A DNA stretch of 40,487 bases, from assembly GCF_012928505.1 (NCBI RefSeq), contig NZ_JABBJN010000053.1, positions 1 to 40,487 on the forward strand, written 5' to 3'. The stretch is from Achromobacter sp. Bel. Its GTDB lineage: Bacteria > Pseudomonadota > Gammaproteobacteria > Burkholderiales > Burkholderiaceae_B. Positions 25,702 to 36,832 of the stretch are shown piece by piece (the first letter of the stretch is position 1; each line of letters starts with the position of its first letter). A program made the translations under genes and the position numbers. The notes beneath the pieces were generated by a model, which made no database searches, was not told the DNA's origin, and saw only the letters and a program-made list of their open reading frames with translations.

Positions 25702-27108
25702 TCAACGAACCACAACGTCATCCCCGCCAAGCGCCCGATAAACCGTCACCTGGTTCACCAAGCGATTCAACCCGTTCTCGTCCCGCGCGATCTCCGCCGT
25801 GCGCCGCTTCTCCTGCGCGTCCAGCCAGTCCTTCAACGACACGGCCCCAGCGCGGTAGCGCACTTCGTACAGGCGTTCCGCGTCACGCGCCGCCCGTAAC
25901 GACACCGCCAGCTGCTCCGCCTGCAACGCCAGCTGCGTGCGATTCGACAACGCGTTTTCGACATCTGCCATCGCCTGATACAGCGACTGCCGGAAGTTGA
26001 CGACGCGTTCTTCGTAGTCCGCCTTGGATATCTTGATATTCAGCTGCATCTGGTTCCATTGCAGGAACGGCAGCGTCAACCCCACGCCCAGGGACGCGAC
26101 GGGGTTTTGCAGGATGTTGGACAGCGTCGGGCTGGCGCTGCCCACCGCGCCCGTCAGCGTGACCGGCGGGTAGAAGCTGGCGCGGGTGGCATCCACGGTG
26201 GCCAGCGCTTCGCGCAGGCGCAGTTCCGCCGCGCGCAGATCCGGCCGACGGCCCAGCAGGTCGGCGGGGACGCCCGCGCGCGCTTCGGGCAGCGGGTACT
26301 GCGGCAGCCGGGCCGGGTCGGCCATGCTGCGGTCGGGCGGGCCATCGAACAGGATGGTCAGCGCATTCGTGTATTCCACGCGCTGCTGCACCAGCAAGGT
26401 GTGCGCCGCCTGCTGGCTGGCCACGGTCTGCTCGGCTTCGGCCAGTTCCAGGGCCGATGCGCCGCCCGCGGCGTACTGCGCGCGCACCAGGTCCTGCGTG
26501 CGGCGGGCGTAAGCGATGCTTTCTTCGCTGCTGGCAATGCGCTGGTTGATGAAGGCCGTCTGCCAGTACAGCGTGGCGGTGGTGCTCACCAGCGACAAGG
26601 CCGCGGTCTGACGGTCCTGCTCGGTGGCCAGCGCTTCCCATTGGGCGGCATCGCGCTGGCGCGACAGCTTGCCCCACAGGTCGACCTCGTAGCTCACGGT
26701 CAGCTCGGCGGCATTGGTCCGCGCGATGGCGCGGTCGCCGTACAGGTTGCGGTTGCGCGACACGTTGGCGCTGCCCCCCAGTTGAGGAATCAACTGATCC
26801 TCGGTCAGCCCCGCCTGGTACTGGGCGCGGCGTACCCGGATCGCCGCGGCGGCAAGGTCGTTGTTGCGCGCCAGCACGGCATCGACCAGTCCGTTCAGGA
26901 CGGGATCATTGAAATTGCGCCACCAGGCGCCGCCGTCGGCCAGCGGCGCTTGCGCATCGCCCGGCGCGCCATGCGTCCAGGCGGCGGGCGCCTGGGTCAG
27001 CGGGGGCTCGTAGTCGCTGCGCAGCAGGCTGCCGCAACCGCCCAGCGCCAGAAGCAGCGCCAGGGCGGCGGGTGTGCGAATCAGGGAAACCGCTTTCATT
27101 GTCTTCAT
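25702..27108 (-). CDS. Outer membrane efflux lipoprotein (TolC/NodT-like)
   Basis: This 468-residue outer membrane factor starts with a lipoprotein signal peptide whose lipobox is LGGC (C25). It has the duplicated outer membrane factor architecture of the NodT/OprM type, with [10 protein letters not shown] and [15 protein letters not shown] as typical signatures. The ATG at 27108 overlaps the macB stop as ATGA; an in-frame ATG at 27099 is an alternative. It forms the exit duct for the MacAB pump encoded just before it. An outer membrane factor in the same operon as MacAB differs from E. coli, where the pump uses the separately encoded TolC. Confidence 0.93.
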   Translation of the reverse strand: MKTMKAVSLIRTPAALALLLALGGCGSLLRSDYEPPLTQAPAAWTHGAPGDAQAPLADGGAWWRNFNDPVLNGLVDAVLARNNDLAAAAIRVRRAQYQAGLTEDQLIPQLGGSANVSRNRNLYGDRAIARTNAAELTVSYEVDLWGKLSRQRDAAQWEALATEQDRQTAALSLVSTTATLYWQTAFINQRIASSEESIAYARRTQDLVRAQYAAGGASALELAEAEQTVASQQAAHTLLVQQRVEYTNALTILFDGPPDRSMADPARLPQYPLPEARAGVPADLLGRRPDLRAAELRLREALATVDATRASFYPPVTLTGAVGSASPTLSNILQNPVASLGVGLTLPFLQWNQMQLNIKISKADYEERVVNFRQSLYQAMADVENALSNRTQLALQAEQLAVSLRAARDAERLYEVRYRAGAVSLKDWLDAQEKRRTAEIARDENGLNRLVNQVTVYRALGGDDVVVR

Positions 27109-29063
27109 TCCCGGGCCAACGCCTCGACGGGATCCAGGCGCGCCGCATTGCGCGCCGGCAAATAGCCAAAAAGCACACCGATCAGCGTCGAGCACGTGAA
27201 TGCCGCCACCATCGATGCCGTGGAATAGATCATCTGGAACGAACCGCCCGTGGCCTTGGACACCAGCACGCCCAACGCCAGCGACAGGATGATGCCGAGT
27301 GCGCCGCCGATCAGGCACACCAGGACCGCTTCGATCAGGAACTGCTGCATGATGTCGCTGCGCCGCGCGCCCACTGCCATACGCACGCCGATCTCGCGGG
27401 TGCGCTCGGTGACGGACACCAGCATGATGTTCATGACCCCGATGCCGCCCACCATCAGCGAAATCAGCGCGATCAGGGACACCAGCAAAGTCATGGTGGC
27501 CGTCGTGCGCTCGATGGTCTTGCGGATCGCATCCGTGTTGAACACGAAGAAATCCTTCACCACGTGACGCCGCATCAGCACGCGTTCGATGGCGCGTTCG
27601 GCCGCGGCGGGCGGCGTGGCGTCGTTGACGCGCACCGTGATGCTCTTCAGGTGCTGCTGGCCCAGCACGCGCGACAGCGCCGTGGTGTATGGGATCCAGA
27701 CATTCAGCGATTCGTTGTTGCCGAAGACGGATTCCTTTTTCTGGGTCACGCCGATCACGCGGGCGGGCATCGACCCCAGGAACACCACCTGCCCGATCGG
27801 TTCCGTATGCGAGCCGAACAGAGTCCGCCGCGTGCCTTCGTCGATCACCACTTCCTGCGCCCGGCGCACGACGCTGGTGTCGTCGAAGAACTTGCCCTGT
27901 GCCAGTTTGATGGCGCGCACGCGGAAGTACTGTTCGCCCACGCCCTGGATCGAGCCGTTCACGGACACGTTGCGGTAGCGCAGCGTGTTGCTGGTGACGA
28001 CTTCGGGCGTGACGCTGTCCACGTAGGGTTCGCGCGCCAGGGCGTCGGCGTCGGCGGCGACCAGCGTCCGGATGTTCACGGCTTTCTCGTCGCCGAAGTC
28101 CTTGCCGGGGAACACCTCGACGGTATTGGTGCCGATGGCGCTGATGTCTTCCAGGATCTTGCGCCGCGACCCTTCGCCCAGCGCCACCACCGACACCACG
28201 GCCGCGATGCCGATGATGATGCCCAGCATGGTCAAGGACGTGCGCAGCCGGTGCGCGTTCATGGACAGCAACGCCATGCGCAGCGCTTCGCCGCAGCGGT
28301 CCAGGTACGACTGCCAGGCGGGCCGCTTGGGCAATGCCGGCGATGCGTCGCGCTCGGCCTGCCTGCGCCGCGCGTCGGGATTGCGCTTGTCCGCGACGAT
28401 CTCGCCGTCGCTGATCTCGATGATGCGCTGCGCGTGGCGCGCCACGTTCATATCGTGCGTGACGATGATGATGGTGTGGCCGGCCGCGTTCAATTCCTCC
28501 AGGATGCGCAGCACTTCCTGCCCGGTGTGCGTGTCCAGCGCGCCGGTGGGTTCGTCGGCCAGGATGATGTCGCCGCCGTTCATCAACGCGCGTGCAATGC
28601 TCACGCGCTGCTGCTGCCCCCCCGACAGCTGGCCAGGGCGGTGTTCGGACCGATCGCCCAGCCCCAGCCGCTTCAGCAATTCCTCGGCACGGTCCGTCCG
28701 GGCTTCGCGGCGCTTGCCGGCGTAGACGGCCGGCATCTCCACATTGCCCTGCGCGGTCAGGTCGGACAGCAGGTGATAACGCTGGAAGATGAAACCGAAG
28801 TGCTCGCGCCGCAGCTCGGCCAGCTCGTCGGGATCCAGCTCGCCGGTGCTGCGGCCGCTGACCCGGTAGTCGCCACGGGTCGGGCGGTCCAGGCAGCCCA
28901 GGATGTTCATCAGCGTGGACTTGCCCGAACCTGACGCGCCCACGATGGCGACCATTTCACCGGCCTCGATGGTCAGGTTGATGTCCTTCAGGACGGCAAT
29001 GGTCTGCTCGCCCGCGGGGAACTCGCGGCGCACCCCGGATAGCGAGATCAGCGGCCCGCCCAT
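27105..29063 (-). CDS. macB: MacB-type ABC exporter (ATPase-permease)
   Basis: This 652-residue half transporter has an N-terminal ATPase with Walker [10 protein letters not shown] (42-50), [24 protein letters not shown] and a switch His in IIIVTHD. A first membrane helix, a large periplasmic domain and three C-terminal helices follow, ending in [18 protein letters not shown], the FtsX-like signature. MacB dimers work as a mechanotransmission pump that moves periplasmic substrates such as macrolides, lipopeptides, toxins or siderophores through the partner proteins. The start is one base after the macA stop and its own stop overlaps the outer membrane factor gene, so the three are one operon. 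Confidence 0.95.
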   Translation of the reverse strand: MGGPLISLSGVRREFPAGEQTIAVLKDINLTIEAGEMVAIVGASGSGKSTLMNILGCLDRPTRGDYRVSGRSTGELDPDELAELRREHFGFIFQRYHLLSDLTAQGNVEMPAVYAGKRREARTDRAEELLKRLGLGDRSEHRPGQLSGGQQQRVSIARALMNGGDIILADEPTGALDTHTGQEVLRILEELNAAGHTIIIVTHDMNVARHAQRIIEISDGEIVADKRNPDARRRQAERDASPALPKRPAWQSYLDRCGEALRMALLSMNAHRLRTSLTMLGIIIGIAAVVSVVALGEGSRRKILEDISAIGTNTVEVFPGKDFGDEKAVNIRTLVAADADALAREPYVDSVTPEVVTSNTLRYRNVSVNGSIQGVGEQYFRVRAIKLAQGKFFDDTSVVRRAQEVVIDEGTRRTLFGSHTEPIGQVVFLGSMPARVIGVTQKKESVFGNNESLNVWIPYTTALSRVLGQQHLKSITVRVNDATPPAAAERAIERVLMRRHVVKDFFVFNTDAIRKTIERTTATMTLLVSLIALISLMVGGIGVMNIMLVSVTERTREIGVRMAVGARRSDIMQQFLIEAVLVCLIGGALGIILSLALGVLVSKATGGSFQMIYSTASMVAAFTCSTLIGVLFGYLPARNAARLDPVEALARE

Positions 29064-29064
29064 G

Positions 29065-30252
29065 TCAGGCTCCCGGCGCCGCGACGGCCGCAGGCGCGGA
29101 ATCCGCCGTCACGACCCGCTCGCCCACCTCCAGCCCTTCCAGCACCTGCGCCTGCACGTTGTTGTTCATGCCGATCTTGACCTGGCGCACTTCGGTCTTG
29201 TTGTCCTTCAAGACCACGCGCACGGCATAGCGGCCGTCTTCGCCGCGCTTGCCCAGCGCCGAGGCCGGCACCACGACGGCGTCCTTGGCCTCGCCCAGCA
29301 CGATAAAGACCTGGGCGGTCATCGAAATGCGCAGCTTTTCGTCGGGGTTGGGCACGTCGAACAGACCGTTGTAGTAGACGGCGGCGGTGGTCGAACTGCC
29401 GGTGGAAGACGTCAACGACGATGTCGCATCGTCTTTCTGGATGGAGTCCGGCGCCGGTTCCACCGCGCGCAGCTTGGCCTGGTAGCGCTGGTCGGGTTCG
29501 CCCAGGATCGTGAAGTACACGGGCAGGCCGGCCTTCACGCGGGTCACGTCGGCTTCCGAGATCTGCGCCTTGATCGTCATGGTGTCCACCTGGGCCACCT
29601 TGATGATGGTGGGGGCGCTCTGGATGGAGTTGACGGTCTGGCCTTCCTTGGTCACCACCGCTACCACCATGCCGTCGATGGGCGAGACGATACGCGTGTA
29701 GCCCAGGTTGACGCGGGCGGTGTCGACCTGGATTTCGGCTTGCGCGATCTGCGCGTCCAGCGAGGCGATCTCGGCACGCGTCACGGCCAGCGTGGCCTCG
29801 GCCGTCTCATAGGCCTCGCGCGAACTGGCGTCTGCCGCCAGCATCTGGCGTTGGCGCTTGAAGGCCAGTTCAGCCTGCTTCAGCGTGGCGACCTTGGCCG
29901 CGCGTTCGGCGCGTCGCGTCTGCAAGGCCGCTTCGGCGTTGCGCAGCTCGTTCTGCTGGGTCAGGTCGTCGATCTCGGCGACCAACTGGCCTTTCTTGAC
30001 GCGATCGCCAAGTTCCACTTTCAGGGACTTCAATTGGCCGGTGGCCTGGGCACCGACGCTGACGCGCTCGATGGCGTCGATGGTGCCGCTGGCCAGGACG
30101 CTGTCTTCAAGGTTCGCCCGGCTGACCTCGCCCACCGCGAAGGTGGGCGGCGGCGGCGCCGAGAAAAAGACGGCGCGCAGCGCGAACGCCACAAGCAGGA
30201 CGATGACGGCGATCAGCGCATAACGCTTGAATTTGCTGCGGGACTTTTTCAT
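29065..30252 (-). CDS. macA: MacA-type periplasmic adaptor (HlyD family)
   Basis: This 395-residue membrane-fusion protein is anchored by one N-terminal helix ([20 protein letters not shown]). It then shows the split lipoyl domain ([19 protein letters not shown], and [12 protein letters not shown]), a long alpha-helical hairpin rich in Ala, Glu, Arg and Gln (about 90-180), and beta-barrel and membrane-proximal domains. A Ser/Thr-rich loop ([15 protein letters not shown]) near the middle is unusual but matches insertions seen in some MacA proteins. It links MacB to the outer membrane factor. It is first in the operon; the 377-bp region upstream must hold its promoter. Confidence 0.94.
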   Translation of the reverse strand: MKKSRSKFKRYALIAVIVLLVAFALRAVFFSAPPPPTFAVGEVSRANLEDSVLASGTIDAIERVSVGAQATGQLKSLKVELGDRVKKGQLVAEIDDLTQQNELRNAEAALQTRRAERAAKVATLKQAELAFKRQRQMLAADASSREAYETAEATLAVTRAEIASLDAQIAQAEIQVDTARVNLGYTRIVSPIDGMVVAVVTKEGQTVNSIQSAPTIIKVAQVDTMTIKAQISEADVTRVKAGLPVYFTILGEPDQRYQAKLRAVEPAPDSIQKDDATSSLTSSTGSSTTAAVYYNGLFDVPNPDEKLRISMTAQVFIVLGEAKDAVVVPASALGKRGEDGRYAVRVVLKDNKTEVRQVKIGMNNNVQAQVLEGLEVGERVVTADSAPAAVAAPGA

Positions 30253-30629
30253 TGAACCTGATGATAGGGGGCGAGGGCCGCGGACCCGCGCCGGTATTGC
30301 GAAGCATAGGTGCCCATCCTAAACGGGCCTCCCGGCCAATCGCCTGCCAATCTGTGGCAAAACGGTGAAAAACAGTAAAGCGATACCGGTCCGTCAAGCT
30401 CTCGCCCAATTGTTCCGTTGTGAGAACGATACAACGACTACGGCGCATGCGCGGAACTGCGGTTTGCGCACATTCTGCGAACGTGCCGCCATCTTGCACC
30501 CTAAGCACGCCAGTTGCCCGCTAGATGGCGCCCATCTTGTCGCCACCCGCTGAAACAATTTGCGGCAGTGCAAACCATCCTCGTCTCGACATAGGCCGAC
30601 GATCCGCACAGAATGAATGCAGTTACGCC
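30253..30629. other. Intergenic region between macA and the MFS transporter gene
   Basis: This 377-bp divergent region holds no convincing gene. It is less GC-rich than the surroundings. It contains an inverted repeat CGTTGT-N9-ACAACG (30416-30436) and the palindrome GCGCATGCGC (30443-30452). It must contain the control elements of both divergent units. I could not assign -35/-10 elements with confidence. Confidence 0.5.
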
Positions 30630-31838
30630 GTGTCTACCTCTAACAGATCCCCCTCCTCGCCGTCCAGTTCCCCGGAATTTTCCGGGGCGGTGCTGCTGTG
30701 CCTGCTGGCAATGATGAATCACGTGGCGCTGACAGGGGGACGGATCACTGTTTCGCTGACCGCGCTGCAGATGGGCCTGTCCACCTTCAAGGTGGGCACG
30801 CTGGTCGCCGTATTCGCCGTGCTGCCGATGCTGTTTTCGGTGCGCGCCGGCCGCTGGGTCGACCGGGTGGGTATCGTGCGCCCGCTCGTCATCGGGACGT
30901 CATTGGTGGCGATCGGCACCGCATTGCCTTTCATCTCGCAGACTCAGACCGCCCTGCTGATCGCGTCCTGCTGCATCGGCATCGGATTCATGTTGCATCA
31001 GGTCGCCACGCAAGACCTGCTGGGACACGCCGAACCCGCGCAACGCCTGCGCAACTTCTCGTTCATGTCACTGGCGCTGGCCGGGTCAGGATTTTCCGGG
31101 CCGCTGATCGCCGGACTGGCGATCGACCATCTGGGCACGCGCACCGCTTTCGGCCTGCTGGCACTGGGGCCCATCCTGTCGGGCATCGGCCTGTACGCGA
31201 TGCGTCACCAGTTGAAGGCCGTGGACGCCCAGCTTTCCGGCGCCAAGGAAGCCCAACGCCGCCGGGTGACCGAATTGCTGGCGGTGCCGGCGCTGCGCCG
31301 CATCCTGATGGTCAACACCATCCTGTCTGGCGCCTGGGACACCCATTTGTTCGTGGTGCCCATCTTCGGTGTCGCGATCGGTCTGTCGGCCACCACGATC
31401 GGCGTCATTCTGGCGTCGTTCGCGGCGGCAACGTTCGTCATCCGGCTGGTATTGCCGCTGATCATGCGTCGCGTCCGGTCCTGGACGCTGGTCCGGGTGG
31501 CAATGGCGACGGCAGCCATCGACTTCATGCTTTACCCGCTGTTCACCGATGTTAGCGTCCTGATCGTGCTGTCGTTCGTTCTGGGCCTTGCCTTGGGGTG
31601 CTGCCAACCGAGTATGCTATCCCTGCTGCACCAGCATTCGCCGCCGGGCCGGGCCGCCGAGGCCGTGGGCTTGCGGATGGCGCTGATCAACGGGTCTCAG
31701 GTTTCCCTGCCCTTGACCTTCGGCGCGCTGGGTGCGGTGATCGGCGTCGCCCCCTTGTTCTGGGCCTATTCGCTGGCCTTGATGGCGGGCGGCTGGGCCA
31801 ACCGCAATCCCCCGCTCGAGTCTGACCGGAAGCCGTAG
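30630..31838 (+). CDS. Major facilitator superfamily transporter
   Basis: This 402-residue inner membrane protein has about 12 hydrophobic segments and the MFS loop 2-3 motif as GRWVDRVGIVRP. The start is uncertain: GTG at 30630 puts a short Ser-rich tail (STSNRSPSSPSSSP) ahead of the first helix, while an in-frame ATG at 30525 would add 35 residues of no recognisable type. The closest style is drug or small-metabolite efflux. The ChaC-like gene follows after 2 bp, suggesting co-expression. The substrate is unknown. Confidence 0.85.
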   Translation: MSTSNRSPSSPSSSPEFSGAVLLCLLAMMNHVALTGGRITVSLTALQMGLSTFKVGTLVAVFAVLPMLFSVRAGRWVDRVGIVRPLVIGTSLVAIGTALPFISQTQTALLIASCCIGIGFMLHQVATQDLLGHAEPAQRLRNFSFMSLALAGSGFSGPLIAGLAIDHLGTRTAFGLLALGPILSGIGLYAMRHQLKAVDAQLSGAKEAQRRRVTELLAVPALRRILMVNTILSGAWDTHLFVVPIFGVAIGLSATTIGVILASFAAATFVIRLVLPLIMRRVRSWTLVRVAMATAAIDFMLYPLFTDVSVLIVLSFVLGLALGCCQPSMLSLLHQHSPPGRAAEAVGLRMALINGSQVSLPLTFGALGAVIGVAPLFWAYSLALMAGGWANRNPPLESDRKP

Positions 31839-31840
31839 TC

Positions 31841-32503
31841 GTGAACACGCAGTCCTCTCCTCCCGCCCCCGGCATCGCCGGCGCCAGCTTGCCCTTCCGT
31901 CTCTGGACGCCCGAGGAAAGGCGGGCCTCGTTGGACCATGCCCTGCAACACTGGCAATCCGGGGAAGACGTCTGGGTATATGGGTACGGATCGCTTATCT
32001 GGCGCCCTGATTTCGACTTCATGGAACGCCGCCTGGCGACCTTGCGCGGGCACCATCGGGCCCTGTGCCTGTGGTCGCGCGTGAACCGCGGCACCCCGGA
32101 GTGCCCTGGGCTGGTGTTCGGGCTGGACCGCGGCGGCTCCTGCCGGGGCGTGGTCTACCGCCTGGCAGGCGACCAGGTCCCCACCTATTTCCCCGCCCTC
32201 TGGGAACGCGAAATGTCCACCGGCGCCTATCTGCCGCGCTGGATCAATTGCGCGACCGACGCCGGCCCCGTCCGCGCGCTGGTCTTCATCATGAACCGGG
32301 ACAATCCGGCCTATATCCGCGCCCTGCCCGACGCCGAACTGCTGGCCATCGTCCGACGGGCCGCCGGCCGCTACGGGCCATGCACCGACTATGTGGTCCA
32401 GACCGCCCAGGCGCTGCGCGCCGCCGGCATCCATGACGCCCGCCTGGACGCCATCGCCCGCCGGCTGGAACTCGATGGGCGGCCGCTGCCCGAAGGCGCC
32501 TGA
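31841..32503 (+). CDS. ChaC-like gamma-glutamylcyclotransferase
   Basis: This 220-residue protein has the ChaC signature VYGYGSLIWRPDF (substrate loop) and the Glu in ALWEREM that serves as catalytic base in the family. ChaC enzymes cleave glutathione to 5-oxoproline and Cys-Gly in the cytoplasm. The start is GTG, with GGAAG 7-8 bases upstream, only 2 bp after the MFS stop. An N-terminal stretch of about 40 residues precedes the conserved domain. A GC hairpin without a T-run follows the stop (32513-32528) and may mark the end of this unit. Confidence 0.9.
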   Translation: MNTQSSPPAPGIAGASLPFRLWTPEERRASLDHALQHWQSGEDVWVYGYGSLIWRPDFDFMERRLATLRGHHRALCLWSRVNRGTPECPGLVFGLDRGGSCRGVVYRLAGDQVPTYFPALWEREMSTGAYLPRWINCATDAGPVRALVFIMNRDNPAYIRALPDAELLAIVRRAAGRYGPCTDYVVQTAQALRAAGIHDARLDAIARRLELDGRPLPEGA

Positions 32504-32580
32504 CAGCCCCTGCCCGCCTTCCGGCGGGAAACATGCCTGAGACCTGCGCGGGGTCAATAAGGGAGCGATGCCCCAAGCGG

Positions 32581-32586
32581 TATAAA
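32581..32586 (+). promoter_or_regulatory. Possible -10 element for pdxH
   Basis: TATAAA (continuing CT) lies 33-38 bases before the pdxH ATG at 32619, in the 115-bp gap after the ChaC-like gene. No good -35 is seen at the right distance, so the promoter is tentative. Confidence 0.3.
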
Positions 32587-32618
32587 CTCCCTGTTATCAA
32601 CGCTGAATCCCACGCCTC

Positions 32619-33248
32619 ATGTCCGTCTCCGATCTGCGTCAAAGCTACGAAAAGAACGTCCTGCTGGAAAGCCAGGCCGCCGCCTCCCCGTTCCAGCAGT
32701 TTTCCCGCTGGTTCGACGAAGCGCTGGCCGCCAAGGTGCCGGAACCCAACGCCATGACGCTCGCCACGGTGGACGGCAGCGGCCAGCCCAGCGCGCGCAT
32801 CGTCCTGATCAAGGGCTTTGACGAGCACGGTTTCACGTTCTTCACCAACTACGAATCCCGCAAGGGCCAGGACCTCGCGGCCGAGCCGCGCGCCTGCCTG
32901 CTGTTCTTCTGGCAGCCGCTGGAGCGCCAGGTACGGATCGAAGGCGTGGTGGAAAAAGTCGCCGCCGAAGAGTCGGACGCGTATTACCACAGCCGCCCTG
33001 CCGGTTCGCGCATCGGTGCGTGGGCCTCGCGCCAAAGCCAGCCCATCACCCGTGAAGCGCTGGAAGCCCGCGAGCAGGAATTCCGCGAGCGTTTCGGCGA
33101 TCAGCCGCCACGCCCGCCGCACTGGGGCGGTTACCGCCTGAAGCCCACCGCTTTCGAGTTCTGGCAGGGCAGGCCATCGCGCCTGCACGACCGCCTGCGC
33201 TATGTCGCCGACGGCACGGCCTGGAATATCGAACGCCTGTCGCCTTGA
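32619..33248 (+). CDS. pdxH: Pyridoxamine 5'-phosphate oxidase
   Basis: This 209-residue FMN enzyme oxidises pyridoxamine or pyridoxine 5'-phosphate to pyridoxal 5'-phosphate with oxygen. Family signatures are [33 protein letters not shown] and the C-terminal RLHDRLRY plus WNIERLSP, all matching PdxH in order and length. It appears to be separately transcribed, with a TATAAA element just upstream. The flavin-related genes downstream are in the same direction but separated by 39 bp. Confidence 0.96.
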   Translation: MSVSDLRQSYEKNVLLESQAAASPFQQFSRWFDEALAAKVPEPNAMTLATVDGSGQPSARIVLIKGFDEHGFTFFTNYESRKGQDLAAEPRACLLFFWQPLERQVRIEGVVEKVAAEESDAYYHSRPAGSRIGAWASRQSQPITREALEAREQEFRERFGDQPPRPPHWGGYRLKPTAFEFWQGRPSRLHDRLRYVADGTAWNIERLSP

Positions 33249-33287
33249 TGCCGGGCGCCCCGCGCGCCCGCCCGACTTAACGATTGC

Positions 33288-34918
<1,631 letters not shown>

Positions 34919-34958
34919 TTCCGCCCCCCCCCTTCTTACCACGGCCTATTTCCGCACC

Positions 34959-35813
34959 ATGCAGCACAACGACTACATCCTGACCCTGTCCTGCCCCGAC
35001 CGCACCGGCATCGTCTACCGCGTCAGCGGCCTGTTGTTCGAATTGGGTTGCAACATCCTGGATTCGCAGCAGTTCGGCGACGAAGAAACGGGCCAGTTCT
35101 TCCTGCGCGTGCACTTCGACCTGCCCGCCGCCGTGGCTGCCGACGACCTGCGCGCCCGCCTGGCCACCCTGTCCGGCGACTACGGCATGGACCTGAAGCT
35201 GCACGATGCGCGGCGCAAAGAGCGCCTGCTGATCATGGTCAGCAAGCAGGGCCATTGCCTGAACGACCTGCTGTTCCGCGTGCATAGCGGGCATTTGCAC
35301 GCAGAAGTCGCCGCGATCGTGTCGAACCACAACGACTACGCGAGCCTGGCGGCGTCCTACGGCATCCCGTTCCACTACCTGCCCGTCACGGCCGACACCA
35401 AGGCCGAACAGGAAAAGCAGGTGCTGGAAATCGTGGAACGGTCAAACACCGACCTGGTGGTGCTGGCCCGCTACATGCAGATCCTGTCGGCGGACATGTG
35501 CCGCGCCCTGAACGGCCGCGCCATCAACATCCACCACAGCTTTTTGCCCAGCTTCAAGGGCGCCCGCCCCTATCACCAGGCGCATGCGCGCGGCGTGAAG
35601 ATCATCGGCGCCACCGCCCACTACGTGACCTCCGACCTGGACGAAGGCCCGATCATCGATCAGGACATCGAACGCGTGGACCACACGATGACCGCCCAGG
35701 ACCTGACCCAGGTCGGCAGCGACATCGAATCCCTGGTGCTGTCACGCGCCGTGCGCAGCCACGTCGAACACCGCATCCTGCTGAACCGCAACAAGACCGT
35801 CGTGTTCCGCTGA
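34959..35813 (+). CDS. purU: Formyltetrahydrofolate deformylase
   Basis: This 284-residue enzyme hydrolyses 10-formyltetrahydrofolate to formate and tetrahydrofolate. An N-terminal ACT domain (about 6-85) is followed by a formyltransferase-fold domain with the Asn-His-Asp catalytic set N190, H192 and D228 in INIHHSFLPSF and DLDEGPIID. Length and order match PurU. The start ATG is 40 bp after the FAD oxidoreductase gene. The gene ends 3 bp from a convergent LysR gene, leaving no room for a separate terminator. Confidence 0.96.
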   Translation: MQHNDYILTLSCPDRTGIVYRVSGLLFELGCNILDSQQFGDEETGQFFLRVHFDLPAAVAADDLRARLATLSGDYGMDLKLHDARRKERLLIMVSKQGHCLNDLLFRVHSGHLHAEVAAIVSNHNDYASLAASYGIPFHYLPVTADTKAEQEKQVLEIVERSNTDLVVLARYMQILSADMCRALNGRAINIHHSFLPSFKGARPYHQAHARGVKIIGATAHYVTSDLDEGPIIDQDIERVDHTMTAQDLTQVGSDIESLVLSRAVRSHVEHRILLNRNKTVVFR

Positions 35814-35816
35814 TCC

Positions 35817-36716
35817 TCAGCCCGTTGCAGCGGGCGGATATTGGCGCGCCACCAGCGCCATCGCCTTCTGCTGCAGCGGCGAACGCGCCCCGGCCGGCCA
35901 GATCACCTGACTGACGGAACGGGCCTCGTGCGCGAAGGCGATGAAGCGCGTGCCCGCCAGGCCGCTGCGCGACAGGCAAGCCGGCACGATCGACACCCCC
36001 AGCCCCTGCGACACCAGCGACGCCACGCTCAGCCAGTGGCGCACCTCATGCCGGATCCCCGGCATGAATCCCGCCGCCACGCACATCGACAGTACCGTTT
36101 CGTAATAGCTGGGCGATGCCGCGCGGGCGAAGAACACGAAATCGTCGCCCGCCAGGTCCGCCAATCGCAGCGACTCGCGCTGCGCCAGCGGGTGCGAATC
36201 CGGCAGGCACACGACAAACGGCTCGGCCATCAGATCGCGCGCGTGGACCTCGTCGGGCACCGGATTGGCGTGGATGAAGCCCAGGTCCTGCTCGCCGCGC
36301 CGGACGGCTTCGATCTGCTCGTAAGAGTTCAGTTCGGTCAGCACGTGCTCCACATCGGGCAGCTCGGCCCGCATCGCATTCAGCAGCGCGGGCAGGCCGC
36401 GATACAGCATCGACCCCACGAAGCCGATGCGCAGCCGGCCCCGCAAGCCCGCGTCCACCCGCTGCACCAGCGTGCGCACCTCCTCCGCCTGCCGCAGCAG
36501 CGTCAGGGCTTCGCGGTACAGCACCTGCCCGGCGTCGGTCAGCGCCACGTGGCGGCTGGTGCGGGCCAGCAGGCGCGCGCCCACGTTGTCTTCAAGCTGG
36601 CGGATGGCATAACTGAGCGGCGGCTGCGAAATGTGCAGGCGCGCGGCGGCGCGGCTGAAATGGCGCTCTTCGGCGACCGCGATGAAATAGCGCAACAGGC
36701 GCGGGTCCAGATCCAT
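35817..36716 (-). CDS. LysR family transcriptional regulator
   Basis: This 299-residue regulator has a clear HTH (FSRAAARLHISQPPLSYAIRQLE) and the start MDLDPRLLRYFIAVAEERHF. The effector domain is of the CbnR/CatR-like type, common for aromatic and organic acid catabolism. It is divergent from the acyl-CoA dehydrogenase, Bug receptor and CoA-transferase genes and most likely controls them through the dyad at 36751-36777. The inducer is unknown. Confidence 0.94.
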   Translation of the reverse strand: MDLDPRLLRYFIAVAEERHFSRAAARLHISQPPLSYAIRQLEDNVGARLLARTSRHVALTDAGQVLYREALTLLRQAEEVRTLVQRVDAGLRGRLRIGFVGSMLYRGLPALLNAMRAELPDVEHVLTELNSYEQIEAVRRGEQDLGFIHANPVPDEVHARDLMAEPFVVCLPDSHPLAQRESLRLADLAGDDFVFFARAASPSYYETVLSMCVAAGFMPGIRHEVRHWLSVASLVSQGLGVSIVPACLSRSGLAGTRFIAFAHEARSVSQVIWPAGARSPLQQKAMALVARQYPPAATG

Positions 36717-36750
36717 GGGTGCCTTCCAATCTATATTTTTTATGGATTGT

Positions 36751-36777
36751 TCTACACAAAAACGGTATTTGCGTAGA
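36751..36777. promoter_or_regulatory. Imperfect dyad, candidate LysR operator
   Basis: TCTACACAAA (36751-36760) and TTTGCGTAGA (36768-36777) form 10-bp arms with one mismatch around a 7-base spacer, in the divergent gap between the LysR gene and the acyl-CoA dehydrogenase gene. A second, shorter dyad, CAATC/GATTG (36727-36749), lies beside it. Confidence 0.55.
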
Positions 36778-36832
36778 TTAATTCACCCGCGCAACATCGG
36801 CCATCTTCTCCCGTTTTCCGCAGGATGCCGCC

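Noticed and set aside
30443..30452. 10-bp palindrome GCGCATGCGC
   Set aside because: Short GC palindromes are expected by chance in this composition, and nothing nearby supports a site.
30365..30553. Small ORF of 62 codons in the macA-MFS gap
   Set aside because: It starts at GTG without a ribosome site, has no recognisable domain and lies in the divergent control region. Several overlapping ORFs of similar length on the other strand look equally random.
32513..32528. GC hairpin CCCGCC-TTCC-GGCGGG after the ChaC-like gene
   Set aside because: It is followed by AAACATGCC rather than a T-run, so it is not a convincing intrinsic terminator.
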